From contig AP018280.1 of NCBI GenBank assembly GCA_004296455.1, forward strand, positions 2,418,001 through 2,482,000: DNA of 64,000 bases, written 5' to 3'. The notes beneath the pieces were generated by a model. The model was given only the letters and a program-made list of their open reading frames with translations, made no database searches and was not told the DNA's origin. Origin of the DNA: Calothrix sp. NIES-4101 (lineage in GTDB: Bacteria; Cyanobacteriota; Cyanobacteriia; Cyanobacteriales; Nostocaceae). Shown here in pieces: positions 43,152-53,799 of the stretch. A program made the position numbers and the translations under genes. Position 1 is the stretch's first letter; every line of letters starts with the position of its first letter.

Positions 43152-44720
43152 ATGACAGACGCAGCAACCACTACCACTAAAATCAGTCTGAACAAATTTG
43201 AGAAATTGAAATCAGAAAAAGATGGACTTGCGGTTAAGGCAGAAATCGAGAAATTTGCCTCGTTAGGGTGGGAAGCAATGGATGAAACAGATCGCGATTA
43301 TCGACTGAAGTGGGTAGGCGTTTTCTTTCGTCCTGTCACTCCTGGTAAGTTCATGATGCGGTTGCGTTTGCCTAATGGTATTCTCACTTCCGCACAAATG
43401 CGAGTTTTGGGGGAAGTCATCCAACGTTACGGGGATGATGGTAGCGCTGATATTACCACTCGCCAAAATATGCAGTTGCGTGGCATCCGTATCGAAGATT
43501 TGCCAGAAATTTTCCACCGATTTCAAGCTGTTGGTTTAACCAGTGTGCAGTCGGGGATGGATAACGTGCGTAACATTACAGGTGACGCTGTTGCTGGCTT
43601 AGATGCAGAGGAGTTGTTTGACACTCGGGAAATAGTGCAGCAAATCCAGGATATGATTACCAATTCTGGTCAAGGTAACTCTGAATTTAGCAACCTGCCG
43701 CGTAAGTTTAATATCGCTATTACTGGGGGACGTGACAACTCCGTCCACGCCGAAATCAACGATTTAGCATTTGTTCCTGCATTTAATCACAACGAAGACG
43801 GCGAAAAAATATTGGGATTTAATATCCTCGTAGGTGGATTTTTCTCTGCCAAGCGTTGCGATGCGGCGATTCCCTTAAATGCCTGGGTGCCTCCTGAAGA
43901 TGTCGTCGCTGCCTGTCGAGCCATCCTCGAAGTTTATCGAGACAATGGATTACGTGCCAATCGCCAAAAATCCCGTTTGATGTGGCTGATTGATGAATGG
44001 GGTGTAGATAAATTCCGTCAAGCAGTCGCCCAAAAATTAGTTAAATCCTTATTACCTGCCGTCGCCGATGACGAAATCAACTGGGAGAAACGCGACCATA
44101 TTGGTGTATATAAACAAAAGCAACCAGGTCTTAACTACGTAGGATTACATATTCCTGTCGGTCGTTTTTATGCCGAAGATATGTTTGAAATTGCCCGCAT
44201 TGCTGAAGTTTACGGCAGTAGTGAGATTCGCTTAACTGTAGAACAAAACGTCATTATTCCCAATATCTCCGATTCACGTTTAGCCTCATTTTATACAGAA
44301 GCTATTTTACAAAAGTTTGGAATTAATCCCAGTTTGTTAACGCGATCGCTCGTATCTTGCACAGGGGCGCAGTTTTGTAACTTTGCCATGATTGAAACCA
44401 AACAACGCGCGATCGCCATGATGGCAGCCTTGGAATCAGAGTTAGAACTAACTCGCCCAGTCCGGATTCATTGGACTGGATGCCCCAATTCTTGCGGACA
44501 ACCTCAAGTAGCCGACATTGGTTTGATGGGAACCAAAGCCCGTAAAAATGGTAAACCCGTCGAAGGAGTTGATATTTACATGGGGGGAACAGTCGGTAAA
44601 CATGCCAGCTTGGGAACATGCGTCACTAAAGGTGTTCCCTGCGAAGACTTACAACCAGTTTTACGCGACTTACTCATCCAACATTTCGGTGCCAAACCCA
44701 AAGTATTAGTCAACAGCTAA
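43152..44720 (+). CDS. nirA: Ferredoxin-nitrite reductase
   Basis: NirA reduces nitrite to ammonium with six electrons from ferredoxin, using siroheme and a [4Fe-4S] cluster. In the 522-residue protein the cofactor cysteines are in LVSCTGAQFCNFA and WTGCPNSCGQPQ, and the two ferredoxin-like repeats are recognisable (FMMRLRLPNGILTSAQMRVL; YVGLHIPVGRFYAEDM). There is no signal peptide; it is soluble in the cytoplasm. The substrate-binding arginine region DITTRQNMQLRG is intact. It is the first gene of the nirA-nrtABCD-narB operon, 94 bases before nrtA, under the NtcA promoter at 42718. Confidence 0.96.
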   Translation: MTDAATTTTKISLNKFEKLKSEKDGLAVKAEIEKFASLGWEAMDETDRDYRLKWVGVFFRPVTPGKFMMRLRLPNGILTSAQMRVLGEVIQRYGDDGSADITTRQNMQLRGIRIEDLPEIFHRFQAVGLTSVQSGMDNVRNITGDAVAGLDAEELFDTREIVQQIQDMITNSGQGNSEFSNLPRKFNIAITGGRDNSVHAEINDLAFVPAFNHNEDGEKILGFNILVGGFFSAKRCDAAIPLNAWVPPEDVVAACRAILEVYRDNGLRANRQKSRLMWLIDEWGVDKFRQAVAQKLVKSLLPAVADDEINWEKRDHIGVYKQKQPGLNYVGLHIPVGRFYAEDMFEIARIAEVYGSSEIRLTVEQNVIIPNISDSRLASFYTEAILQKFGINPSLLTRSLVSCTGAQFCNFAMIETKQRAIAMMAALESELELTRPVRIHWTGCPNSCGQPQVADIGLMGTKARKNGKPVEGVDIYMGGTVGKHASLGTCVTKGVPCEDLQPVLRDLLIQHFGAKPKVLVNS

Positions 44721-44814
44721 GGGAAAGCCAGGGAACGCCAAGGCTAAAGAAAAAAGTTTCTTCTCCACTCCCAGAATTAACCAATCAACAAAAAACAAAA
44801 ATCAAAAATTAACA

Positions 44815-46140
44815 ATGACTAACTTCTCCAGAAGAAAATTTATCATCACCGCAGGTATTACCGCAGCTAGCACTCTCATCGCCCATGGTTGTTCTTCGAG
44901 TGGAACGAATGCTGATAACTCTGGAGAGACAACAACTTCGGCAAGTCCAGCATCTAACACCTCTACTAGTGCAAATGCCCTCAAAGTGGAGACAACCAAA
45001 GCCAGACTTGGGTTTATCCCCTTAACCGACGCAGCACCTCTAATTATCGCCAAAGAAAAAGGATTCTTTGCCAAATACGGGATGACAGATGTGGAAGTGA
45101 GTAAACAAACATCCTGGCCTGTAACCCGCGATAATTTAAAATTAGGCTCATCGGGAGGTGGGATTGATGGAGCGCACATTCTGAGCCCCATGCCCTACCA
45201 AATTACTATCGTTGACAAAGTGCCAATGTATATTTTGGCACGATTAAATCTCAATGGTCAGGCGATTTCGGTAGCGAATAAATTTAAAGACTTGAAGGTG
45301 GGGATCGAAAGCAAAGCCCTGAAAGATGTTGCTAGCAAAGCTAAAGCCGAAAACAAAGCAACAAAGGTTGGTATCACTTTCCCAGGTGGGACTCACGATT
45401 TATGGATGCGCTACTGGTTAGCTGCTGGAGGTATTGATCCAGACAAAGACCTTGGTTTAGAACCCGTACCACCGCCACAAATGGTTCAAAATATGAAAGT
45501 TGGGACGATAGACGCTTTTTGTGTGGGAGAACCTTGGAATGCTCAGTTAGTCAGCCAAAAATTGGGTTATACAGCTTTAGTTACAGGTGAGTTGTGGAAA
45601 GACCACCCAGAAAAAGCTTTTGCGATGCGAAAAGATTGGGTAGATAAAAATCCCAATGCTACACAGGCTTTGCTGATGGCAGTTATGGAAGCACAGCAAT
45701 GGTGTGATAAACTAGAAAACCAAGAAGAAATGTGTAAAATATGCTCCAACCGTAAGTACTTTAACGTAGCTGTCTCGGATATTTTGGAGCGCTTCCGAGG
45801 TAATATAGATTACGGCGATGGACGCAATGCCAAAAACTTTGACTTCCGCATGAAGTTCTGGGCTAATAACGCTTCCTACCCCTACAAGAGTCATGATAGT
45901 TGGTTTTTAACTGAAAATATCCGTTGGGGCAAGTTACCAAAAGATACTAATATTCAGGCGATCGTCGATCAAGTCAACAAAGAAAATTTGTGGAAGAAAG
46001 CTGCTCAAGCTTTGAAATTACCAGCTGACCAAATTCCCGCAAGTACTTCCCGTGGAGTGGAAACTTTCTTTGATGGGGTCAAATTTGACCCCGAAAAACC
46101 AGAAGAGTATTTAAAGAGCTTAAAAATTAAAAGTGCCTAA
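44815..46140 (+). CDS. nrtA: Nitrate/nitrite ABC transporter binding lipoprotein
   Basis: NrtA is the periplasmic binding protein that captures nitrate and nitrite for the NrtBCD transporter. The 441-residue product has a twin-arginine-like RRKFIITAG start, a signal ending in LIAHGC (lipid attachment at the Cys), a Ser/Thr-rich linker, then the binding domain: LGFIPLTDAAPLIIAKEKGF, VGITFPGGTHDLWMRYWLAA and FCVGEPWNAQLV. The same binding domain recurs at the C terminus of NrtC. It lies between nirA and nrtB, with an inverted repeat in the 188-base gap that follows. Confidence 0.95.
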   Translation: MTNFSRRKFIITAGITAASTLIAHGCSSSGTNADNSGETTTSASPASNTSTSANALKVETTKARLGFIPLTDAAPLIIAKEKGFFAKYGMTDVEVSKQTSWPVTRDNLKLGSSGGGIDGAHILSPMPYQITIVDKVPMYILARLNLNGQAISVANKFKDLKVGIESKALKDVASKAKAENKATKVGITFPGGTHDLWMRYWLAAGGIDPDKDLGLEPVPPPQMVQNMKVGTIDAFCVGEPWNAQLVSQKLGYTALVTGELWKDHPEKAFAMRKDWVDKNPNATQALLMAVMEAQQWCDKLENQEEMCKICSNRKYFNVAVSDILERFRGNIDYGDGRNAKNFDFRMKFWANNASYPYKSHDSWFLTENIRWGKLPKDTNIQAIVDQVNKENLWKKAAQALKLPADQIPASTSRGVETFFDGVKFDPEKPEEYLKSLKIKSA

Positions 46141-46163
46141 CTTCAGTTATCAAAATCATAGCC

Positions 46164-46246
46164 TTGCTGAATTGAAACACAAAATTAAGAGACGAGGTTT
46201 TGGAAACTCCTAATCTCTGCACAAGATTAATTTTTGAATTCAGCAA
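46164..46246. repeat. Inverted repeat between nrtA and nrtB
   Basis: TTGCTGAATT (46164-46173) and AATTCAGCAA (46237-46246) are perfect 10-bp inverted repeats flanking 63 bases. TTGCTGAATT-ended elements recur in cyanobacterial genomes, so this may be a small mobile element. In the mRNA it would form a stem that could stabilise nrtA message or reduce read-through into nrtB. Confidence 0.65.
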
Positions 46247-46328
46247 CATTTAAAGAATTGAATCACCAATAAATAACCCAAGCATAATCTCAAACCCATT
46301 ACTCAATTACTGTTGGAGATATTCAAAA

Positions 46329-47171
46329 ATGACAGCAACACTTGGCAGACGTACTCGAAAAAAAAGTATCCAAAATGATGTCATGAAAGTGATATCAAAA
46401 AAAGTAGTACCACCATTAATTGCGCTTGCTGTCTTTCTCGCAATTTGGCAAATCGCTTGTTCTTTTCCCGGTTCAAAGTTACCTGGGCCGATTGAAACTA
46501 TTGCTGAAACTTGGGATCCATTCATCATTCAACCATTTTTTGATAATGGTGAAAACGATAAAGGATTAGGATGGCAAATACTGAGTAGTTTAGGAAGGGT
46601 TAGTATTGGGTTTACTTTAGCGGGAACAGTGGGTGTCATTTTAGGGATTTTAATTGGCTCAAATGCATTAGTTTATAATGCTGTAGACCCCATATTTCAA
46701 GTCTTGCGAACAGTTCCACCACTAGCATGGTTGCCAATCTCCTTAGCTGGATTTCAACAAGCAAATCCTAGCGCTATTTTCGTAATTTTTATTACTTCGA
46801 TTTGGCCAATTCTCATTAACACGACGGTGGGCGTACAGCAATTACCACAAGATTATCGCAATGTTGCCAGAGTCTTAAAATTGAGTGGAATGAAGTATTT
46901 CTTAAAAATTCTTTTTCCGGCAACAGTTCCTTATATTTTTACTGGTTTAAGAATTGGAATTGGCTTATCTTGGTTGGCAATTGTAGCGGCAGAAATGTTG
47001 ACTGGTGGTGTGGGAATTGGTTCCTTTATTTGGAATGCTTATAATACTAATACTGAAACAAACTTGAGTGAAATTATCTTAGCCTTGGTTTATGTTGGTT
47101 TAGTTGGTTTATTACTCGATCGCCTGGTGGCATTTGTGGCTAGCAAAGTCGTCCCTGAAGGGCAAAAATAG
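46329..47171 (+). CDS. nrtB: Nitrate ABC transporter permease
   Basis: NrtB is the membrane permease of the nitrate transporter. The 280-residue protein has about six membrane helices and the BPD permease signature near FQVLRTVPPLAWLPISLAGF and the EAA-like loop VARVLKLSGMKYFLKILFPA. The ATG at 46329 follows a gap of 188 bases after nrtA. It works as a dimer with the NrtC and NrtD ATPases. The C-terminal half LSWLAIVAAEMLTGGVGIG is typical of the NrtB/TauC group. Confidence 0.95.
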   Translation: MTATLGRRTRKKSIQNDVMKVISKKVVPPLIALAVFLAIWQIACSFPGSKLPGPIETIAETWDPFIIQPFFDNGENDKGLGWQILSSLGRVSIGFTLAGTVGVILGILIGSNALVYNAVDPIFQVLRTVPPLAWLPISLAGFQQANPSAIFVIFITSIWPILINTTVGVQQLPQDYRNVARVLKLSGMKYFLKILFPATVPYIFTGLRIGIGLSWLAIVAAEMLTGGVGIGSFIWNAYNTNTETNLSEIILALVYVGLVGLLLDRLVAFVASKVVPEGQK

Positions 47172-47221
47172 GATTATTGAAACTAATTTATCTGTTGATA
47201 ATAATCAAGTAGGACTAATCA

Positions 47222-49213
47222 ATGACTACCAGTTTTGTGGAAGTAGACCATATTGACCGTGTGTTTAATTTGCCTAATGGCAATCAATATATCGCCCTGA
47301 AAAATATTGAATTAAAAATTCAACAAGGTGAATTCATCTCATTGATTGGTCATTCTGGTTGCGGTAAATCAACTTTACTTAATATTATTGCGGGATTAGA
47401 TCGGGCTAGCGTTGGTGGTGTCACCCTAGAAGGGCGGGAGGTACGTGAACCAGGACCCGATCGCATGGTGGTGTTTCAAAATTACTCATTACTACCCTGG
47501 CTCAATGTCCGCGAAAATATTGGCTTGGCAGTCGATGAAGTATATAAAAACAAACCCAAAGGAGAACGCCGGGGAATTGTCGAACACCACATTGATTTAG
47601 TCGGACTTCGTAATGCTGCCAACAAGCTCCCCCATGAATTATCGGGAGGGATGAAACAGCGTGTATCCATTGCTAGAGCATTAGCAATCCGTCCCAAATT
47701 ACTCTTACTCGACGAACCTTTTGGGGCACTTGATGCTCTAACCAGAGGTAGTTTGCAGGAACAGTTGATGAAAATCTGCAATGAAAACAACCTCACCTGC
47801 GTCATGGTGACACACGACGTTGACGAAGCATTATTATTAAGCGATCGCATTGTTATGCTTACCAATGGGCCGGAAGCACATATCGGGCAAATCCTCGAAG
47901 TCCCCATTCCCCGTCCACGCCAACGCTTAGAGGTGGTGAATCATCCCAATTACTACGGTTTGCGGAATGAAATGATTTATTTCCTCAACCAACAAAAACT
48001 TGCTAAGAAACGCGCGACGACGAAACAATCTGCCCCTGTGGTGATTTCCCGCAATGGCTTGGAAAAAGTCAATCTCGACCTTGGTTTTATTCCCCTCACC
48101 GATGCTGCACCCCTAATTGTGGCGAAGGAAAAAGGCTTTTTTGCAGAGTTTGGATTAGAAGAAGTCACCCTGAGTCGGGAAGTTTCTTGGAAGGAAATAG
48201 CCAAAGGTGTAGGTAGTGGTAGGCTAGATGCCGCCCAAATGGTTGCCGGGATGCCACTGGCTCTGACTTTAGGGGCTGGGGAGAAAACACCTGTGCCTGT
48301 AGTCTGTGCAATGATTCTCTCCCGCAATGGGAATGCGATTACTTTAAGCAAGAAACTCCAACAGCAAGGAGTTCACTCCCTCGCAGATTTAAAAGCCGCA
48401 TTACAAGCAGATGAAAATCACAACCACGTTTTGGGAGTAGTGCATCCCGCCTCAATGCAAAACCTGCTCATGCGCTATTGGTTAGCTGCTGGTGGTATCA
48501 ATCCCGACGAAGATGTGAATTTAACCGTTGTGCCGCCACCGCAAATGGTAGCAGCCCTCAAATCCGGTGCGATCGATGGTTATTGTGTTGGAGGTCCTTG
48601 GAATACCCGCGCTGTCAATGACGAAATTGGTTTTGTTGCCGCTACTGCCTTAGAAATTTGGTCGGGACATCCCGAAAAAGTTTTAGGTGTGCGGGAAGAT
48701 TGGGCTGAAAAATATCCACAAACCCACATAGCTTTGGTCAAAGCCCTATTATCTGCCTGCGAATATTGCGACGACTTACGCAATCGTGAAGAAATTGTCG
48801 AAATTCTCTCCCGTCCCGAATATCTAGGTACAAATCCCGAATCGATTCGTCCTGGCTTTATCGATGCCTATGACAAAGGTGACGGTCAAGCAGCACAATT
48901 TTTACCATCATATAATCAGTTTTTTGTCAATAAAGCTAATTATCCCGATCGCACGGAAATGTTATGGATTTTGACGCAGTTAGCGCGCTGGGGAATGGTT
49001 TCTTTCCCGAAAAACTGGGTAGATATTATCGAACGAGTCTGCCGCACCGATATATTTGGTGAAGCCGCCCGTGAATTGGAAATTATTGATATTGGACGTG
49101 ATGCTCCGATTAGTTTATTCGATGGCAAAGTATTTAACCCTTCCGAACCGATTGAATATATCCGCAGTTTTGCAATCAAGCATCCACTGAGTGTTGAAGA
49201 AGTATTTATTTAA
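47222..49213 (+). CDS. nrtC: Nitrate ABC transporter ATPase fused to NrtA-like domain
   Basis: NrtC is 663 residues: an ABC ATPase (about 1-255; GHSGCGKST Walker A, LSGGMKQR signature, LLLLDEPFGALD Walker B) followed by a cytoplasmic NrtA-like domain (about 285-660; LGFIPLTDAAPLIVAKEKGF, LMRYWLAAGGINPDED, YCVGGPWNTRA). In related cyanobacteria the C-terminal domain inhibits transport when ammonium is present. Both halves are intact. It begins 50 bases after nrtB and ends 65 bases before nrtD. Confidence 0.96.
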   Translation: MTTSFVEVDHIDRVFNLPNGNQYIALKNIELKIQQGEFISLIGHSGCGKSTLLNIIAGLDRASVGGVTLEGREVREPGPDRMVVFQNYSLLPWLNVRENIGLAVDEVYKNKPKGERRGIVEHHIDLVGLRNAANKLPHELSGGMKQRVSIARALAIRPKLLLLDEPFGALDALTRGSLQEQLMKICNENNLTCVMVTHDVDEALLLSDRIVMLTNGPEAHIGQILEVPIPRPRQRLEVVNHPNYYGLRNEMIYFLNQQKLAKKRATTKQSAPVVISRNGLEKVNLDLGFIPLTDAAPLIVAKEKGFFAEFGLEEVTLSREVSWKEIAKGVGSGRLDAAQMVAGMPLALTLGAGEKTPVPVVCAMILSRNGNAITLSKKLQQQGVHSLADLKAALQADENHNHVLGVVHPASMQNLLMRYWLAAGGINPDEDVNLTVVPPPQMVAALKSGAIDGYCVGGPWNTRAVNDEIGFVAATALEIWSGHPEKVLGVREDWAEKYPQTHIALVKALLSACEYCDDLRNREEIVEILSRPEYLGTNPESIRPGFIDAYDKGDGQAAQFLPSYNQFFVNKANYPDRTEMLWILTQLARWGMVSFPKNWVDIIERVCRTDIFGEAARELEIIDIGRDAPISLFDGKVFNPSEPIEYIRSFAIKHPLSVEEVFI

Positions 49214-49278
49214 TCAAGGAAAGGGAATTCCTTCTTCCCAGTTGCCTCGCTGATAAAAACTACCCATTACCAAAAGTT

Positions 49279-50136
49279 ATGATTATGCAAGCACCACAGC
49301 GCGTCCCCAATAGAATGCCATTTCAGTCACCACCCAATCAAAATCAAAATTTCCTCACCATCAAAGGTGTAAGCAAAATCTATCCCACTGCGAATGGGCC
49401 TTACACAGTCTTAGATGGAATTGATTTAAATGTGCAAGAAGGTGAATTTATTTGCATAATTGGGCATTCTGGCTGCGGCAAATCGACTTTGTTGAATATG
49501 GTTTCTGGATTTAATACTCCCAGTGATGGGGTAGTCTTACTACAAGACCAACCAATTACCGAACCGGGACCCGATCGCATGATGGTGTTCCAAAATTACT
49601 GCCTGCTACCTTGGATGTCAGTATTTGACAATGTTTATACTGCGGTTGATGCGGTATTTCCCCATAAACCCCAAGCCGAAAAACGCGCCATTGTCAAAGA
49701 ACATTTAGCGATGGTGGGATTGACTGAAGCAATGGATAAAAAGCCCGGTCAAATTTCCGGGGGGATGAAACAACGAGTGGCGATCGCTCGTGCTTTGTCT
49801 ATCCGTCCCCAAGTGTTGATTCTTGATGAACCTTTTGGGGCTTTGGATGCCATTACTAAAGAAGAACTCCAGGAAGAACTCTTAAAAATTTGGCGTGAGC
49901 ATCGAGTCACAGTATTAATGATTACTCACGATATTGACGAAGCCTTATTTATGGCAGACCGTCTCGTGATGATGACAAATGGTCCCGCAGCTAAGATTGG
50001 CGAGATATTAGATATACCTTTTTCCCGCCCTCGTAACCGTTCCCGGATTATGGAAGACCCCAAATATTACGAGTTACGCAACTATGCACTAGACTTTTTA
50101 TACAATAAGTTTGCCCACGACGATGCAGCAGAATAA
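49279..50136 (+). CDS. nrtD: Nitrate ABC transporter ATPase
   Basis: NrtD is the second ATPase of the nitrate transporter, 285 residues, with GHSGCGKSTLLNMV, ISGGMKQRVAIARAL, VLILDEPFGALD and MITHDIDEAL. It resembles the ATPase half of NrtC and lacks the binding-protein-like extension. The first codons MIMQAPQ offer two in-frame ATGs at 49279 and 49285; the first 25 residues are Pro/Gln-rich. It is 157 bases upstream of narB in the same operon. Confidence 0.95.
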   Translation: MIMQAPQRVPNRMPFQSPPNQNQNFLTIKGVSKIYPTANGPYTVLDGIDLNVQEGEFICIIGHSGCGKSTLLNMVSGFNTPSDGVVLLQDQPITEPGPDRMMVFQNYCLLPWMSVFDNVYTAVDAVFPHKPQAEKRAIVKEHLAMVGLTEAMDKKPGQISGGMKQRVAIARALSIRPQVLILDEPFGALDAITKEELQEELLKIWREHRVTVLMITHDIDEALFMADRLVMMTNGPAAKIGEILDIPFSRPRNRSRIMEDPKYYELRNYALDFLYNKFAHDDAAE

Positions 50137-50293
50137 TTAGCAAAAATTAGATTAGAAAAAATTAGGAAAGATATCAAAGGGGATATACAGAAACAGGGTT
50201 TTATTTCTTCTTATCCCCGCGTCCCCGTGTCTTCTCTTCTCCGTGTCTTCCCCTCTTCCCCTTCCACTTTGAAATTACCAGGGTTTCTAGACT

Positions 50294-52438
50294 GTGACTG
50301 AGATTGTTAACACTATTAAGTCTCTTTGCCCTTATTGTGGTGTTGGATGTGGTTTAGAGGTTGCTTCTAGTTCGACAGATAATCCCCAATCTAAGGCAAA
50401 AGTCAGAGGCGATCGCACCCATCCATCGAGTCAAGGTATGGTTTGTGTTAAGGGTGCAACTGTGGCTGAATCCCTTGATCAAGATAGATTATTGTACCCA
50501 ATGGTGCGGGATTCCCTCGATGACGAATTTCGGCGGGTAAGTTGGGACGAAGTATTGAATTTGATTTGCGATCGCATTCAAATGATTCGCACAACCTTTG
50601 GTGCTGATGGTTTGTGTATGTATGGTTCTGGGCAAATGCAGACTGAGGACTATTACATTGCTCAAAAGTTACTCAAGGGCTGTTTGGGAACGAATAATTT
50701 TGACTCGAATTCGCGCTTGTGTATGTCGAGCGCTGTCAAAGGTTACAGCCAAAGTCTTGGTTCTGATGGCCCACCTTGCTGTTACGAAGATTTAGAATTA
50801 ACTGATTGTGCGTTTATTATTGGCTCGAATACTGCCGAGTGTCATCCGATTGTCTTTAATCGGTTTGCTAAATACCATAAGAAAAATCCCCAAGTAAAAT
50901 TAATTGTTGTTGATCCTCGTCGGACTCCAACTGCGGAAATAGCAGATTTACATTTAGCTATTCGTCCAGGAACAGACATCAATTTACTCAATGGTATTGC
51001 TCATTTATTATTACGTTGGGGTGAAATTGACGCTGCATTTATTGAAGATTGCACCAACAATTTTCACGAATTTGCCCAACTCGTCCAATACTATCCACCC
51101 GAAGCAGTTGCCGAAACCTGCGGTATTTCCCTTCCAGAATTAGAAACCGCAGCACGTTATTGGGCTGAATCAAAAAATGTCCTATCCCTGTGGTCGATGG
51201 GTGTTAATCAATCGCGGGAAGGTACAGCCAAAGTCAACAGTATTATTAATTTACATCTATTAACGGGACAAATTGGCAAACCTGGTGCTGGCCCTTTTTC
51301 CCTCACCGGACAACCAAATGCAATGGGTGGCAGAGAAACAGGGGGATTAGCAAATCTATTACCAGGTTATCGATTCATTACCAATCCTCAACACCGGAAT
51401 GAAGTCGAACAATTCTGGGGAGTCACCCCTGGCAGCATATCGCCTCATAATGGTCGCACAGCTTGGGATATGATTACTGGCTTGGAAATTGGTGATGTGC
51501 AAATGCTTTGGGTGGTGGCAACAAACCCAGCAGTCAGTTTACCGGACTTGGAACGTACCAAAGCAGCATTAAGAAAATCACCTTTTACCATTTGCCAAGA
51601 CGCATATTACCCCACAGAAACCGCAGCATTTGCCCATGTTTTATTACCTGCTGCTCAATGGGGTGAGAAAACTGGGACAATGACTAATTCCGAGAGAGTT
51701 GTCACTTTATGTCAAGCATTTCGCCAACCACCTGGAGAAGCAAAACCCGACTGGGAAATATTCGCCGAAGTCGCTCGTCGCTTGGGTTTTACCGATAAAT
51801 TCGCATTTACTAATTCTGCCGCAGTTCATAGTGAATTTGTCCAACTCACCAAAAATCGTGTCTGCGACATGAGCGATATCAATCATGGCAGACTCAAACA
51901 GGAAGGTGCGATTCAATGGGGCACCTCAAAACGTCTCTACACCAACTACATTTTTCCCACACCCAATAGAAAGGCAAATTTTGTTCCTCGTCATGCCCTG
52001 GGATTAGCAGAACCACCCGACCCCAATTTCCCCTTTGTATTGACAACAGGTCGAGTTTATGGGCATTGGCACACCCAAACCCGCACGGGAAGAATCGAGA
52101 AAATTCGCCAAATGTATCCCGAACCCTTTATCGAGATTCATCCTCTTGATGCCAACGATTTGGGTATTATTCATGGTAACTGGGTAGAAGTGCGATCGCG
52201 TCGTGGAAATGCCAAATTTTGCGCTAAAGTGACTCGTTCCATAGCTCCCGGTACGGTGTTTGTCCCCATCCACTGGGGTGCTATTTGGGCAGAAAATGCC
52301 GAAGCTAATGCACTTACCCATCCCCAATCTTGCCCCGACTCGCTGCAACCAGAATTAAAAGCCTGTGCTGTGCGACTTGTGCCCATTGCGATCAAATTGA
52401 TTGTTAATAACTATCAATTGCAACCCTCTGAATGTTAA
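50294..52438 (+). CDS. narB: Ferredoxin-dependent nitrate reductase
   Basis: NarB reduces nitrate to nitrite with electrons from ferredoxin. The 714-residue protein carries an N-terminal [4Fe-4S] site ([11 protein letters not shown] plus MVCVKGAT), the molybdopterin-binding blocks [36 protein letters not shown] and [14 protein letters not shown], and a C-terminal cap with [15 protein letters not shown]. There is no Tat signal, as expected for the cytoplasmic enzyme. The start is GTG at 50294, the only start that precedes the iron-sulphur cysteines by a few residues. It ends the nir operon. Confidence 0.96.
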   Translation: MTEIVNTIKSLCPYCGVGCGLEVASSSTDNPQSKAKVRGDRTHPSSQGMVCVKGATVAESLDQDRLLYPMVRDSLDDEFRRVSWDEVLNLICDRIQMIRTTFGADGLCMYGSGQMQTEDYYIAQKLLKGCLGTNNFDSNSRLCMSSAVKGYSQSLGSDGPPCCYEDLELTDCAFIIGSNTAECHPIVFNRFAKYHKKNPQVKLIVVDPRRTPTAEIADLHLAIRPGTDINLLNGIAHLLLRWGEIDAAFIEDCTNNFHEFAQLVQYYPPEAVAETCGISLPELETAARYWAESKNVLSLWSMGVNQSREGTAKVNSIINLHLLTGQIGKPGAGPFSLTGQPNAMGGRETGGLANLLPGYRFITNPQHRNEVEQFWGVTPGSISPHNGRTAWDMITGLEIGDVQMLWVVATNPAVSLPDLERTKAALRKSPFTICQDAYYPTETAAFAHVLLPAAQWGEKTGTMTNSERVVTLCQAFRQPPGEAKPDWEIFAEVARRLGFTDKFAFTNSAAVHSEFVQLTKNRVCDMSDINHGRLKQEGAIQWGTSKRLYTNYIFPTPNRKANFVPRHALGLAEPPDPNFPFVLTTGRVYGHWHTQTRTGRIEKIRQMYPEPFIEIHPLDANDLGIIHGNWVEVRSRRGNAKFCAKVTRSIAPGTVFVPIHWGAIWAENAEANALTHPQSCPDSLQPELKACAVRLVPIAIKLIVNNYQLQPSEC

Positions 52439-52797
52439 GCTGCTAATATATTCAACCTGAAAATAATAATTACGATTAAGAGTGCGATCGCCTTTATCAA
52501 TTGCGCTCTAACTACCAGTTTGTGATTATTTATAAATCACATGAGATGCATTAACTTATGTCGATGCATCTAACCATATTTTTTGTATTTTATTGCTGAG
52601 TTTATCAGTTGGCTTGATGTAATCAATGCATAAAATATAAGTTTTCTGGTTGAATTTACATTTACTTCAGTTCAGCAATGCAGAGGAAGCACAAGGAATT
52701 ATTAGTAACCCAAAAGAAAAATAAATTTGATTTATCAACAAATATTTTTATTTATCTTTTAACTTTTGATTTGTTACTTCAGAGAGGAGCAAGGTAC
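52439..52797. other. Intergenic between narB and psiE
   Basis: The 359-base gap contains a hairpin, GAGTGCGAT (52480-52488) with ATTGCGCTC (52500-52508), nine pairs including two G-U, 42 bases after narB; it lacks a T run and may be a processed operon end. A frame open from 52678 is an extension of psiE, not a separate gene. Confidence 0.45.
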
Positions 52798-53256
52798 ATG
52801 CGGAGATTATTCAAAAATTTTCGTGAGTGGACTACAGATGAGAATTTTATGCACCTAATTGAGAATATTGAGGTGATAGTTGCAAAAATTCTTTCCCTTT
52901 GCATGTTAGTTGTTATTTTGGCAGCCATAGGCGATTTAATTACTTTGATGTTTAGAGAATTACTCGCATTTGCCAACTATGGAAGTTTTTATAAGACTTT
53001 ATTTAAAGTATTTGGATTATTTTTAAATGTTTTAATTGCCTTAGAAATTTTGGAAAATATAACAGGCTATCTCAAAAAACATGTTTTACAAGTTGAATTA
53101 GTAATTGTAACTTCTTTAATCGCCGTTGCTCGGAAAATTATTATTTTAGACCTCGATAAAGTCTCGGGTATGGATATTATTGGTCTTGGGATTGCTGTTT
53201 TATCTTTATCAATCAGTTATTGGATTATTCGTAGTGGTAATTCTAAATCAAAATAA
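52798..53256 (+). CDS. psiE: PsiE family membrane protein
   Basis: The 152-residue protein has four membrane helices and matches the phosphate-starvation-inducible PsiE family by its IENIEVIVAKILSLCMLVVI segment, the FGLFLNVLIALEILENI helix and the TSLIAVARKIIILD segment. The function of the family is unknown. The start at 52798 is chosen because AGGAG (52785-52789) is well spaced for it; the frame open from 52678 would add 40 polar residues. It lies between narB and the nitrate-reductase-associated gene; I see no clear Pho box. Confidence 0.8.
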   Translation: MRRLFKNFREWTTDENFMHLIENIEVIVAKILSLCMLVVILAAIGDLITLMFRELLAFANYGSFYKTLFKVFGLFLNVLIALEILENITGYLKKHVLQVELVIVTSLIAVARKIIILDLDKVSGMDIIGLGIAVLSLSISYWIIRSGNSKSK

Positions 53257-53334
53257 TAAGTATAATTCCCATTTTCCAACCTGGGATTAATCACTATATA
53301 ATCTCGACATTTTAATTATATTTAATCAAATAAA

Positions 53335-53799
53335 ATGGCAAATTTCTTCATATTTGAAGCTGATTTTGTTGACTCTCTGCGTTGTATACCTATGCAAGTA
53401 AGATACAACCTTGATACCTGCGGTATTAAGCTAAAATTAGCTGACTGGAATCAGATGAATTCAGATGAACGTCAAGCTTTAGCTGATATGCAATGTACAA
53501 ATGAAGAGGAGGTGCAAGCATATCGTAAATATTTGCAAAATCTTATCCTTCAGCATACTGGGAAAACAGCTTCAGAATTACCAATTGAGCAATATCCAGA
53601 TTGGCTAAATACAAATAAAATCCCTGAAGAAATTCAAAAAAAAGCCTCTGAATTTAGCGTCAGAATTACACAACAACAATGGAGAGATTTATCTCCTTTA
53701 CAAAGATTTGCATTAATCAAGCTCAGTCGTTCAGGGCATGAAAATAAAAATTTTCCGCAAGCATTAAAAGAATTTAATTTAATTTCGTCTTCAGATTAA
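53335..53799 (+). CDS. narM: Nitrate reductase-associated protein (NarM type)
   Basis: The 154-residue protein matches the family named nitrate reductase associated protein, needed for active NarB in cyanobacteria. It starts FIFEADFVDSLRCIPMQVRY and has DTCGIKLKLADWNQM and a C-terminal LSPLQRFALIKLSRSGHENK. It is soluble and mostly helical. Its position 0.9 kb downstream of narB supports the role. A TATAAT sequence at 53297, about 38 bases upstream of the ATG, suggests its own promoter; no NtcA box was seen. Confidence 0.84.
   Translation: MANFFIFEADFVDSLRCIPMQVRYNLDTCGIKLKLADWNQMNSDERQALADMQCTNEEEVQAYRKYLQNLILQHTGKTASELPIEQYPDWLNTNKIPEEIQKKASEFSVRITQQQWRDLSPLQRFALIKLSRSGHENKNFPQALKEFNLISSSD

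Noticed and set aside
47977-48351. 124-codon minus-strand frame inside nrtC
   Set aside because: Shadow of the NrtA-like domain of nrtC, which is intact on the plus strand.
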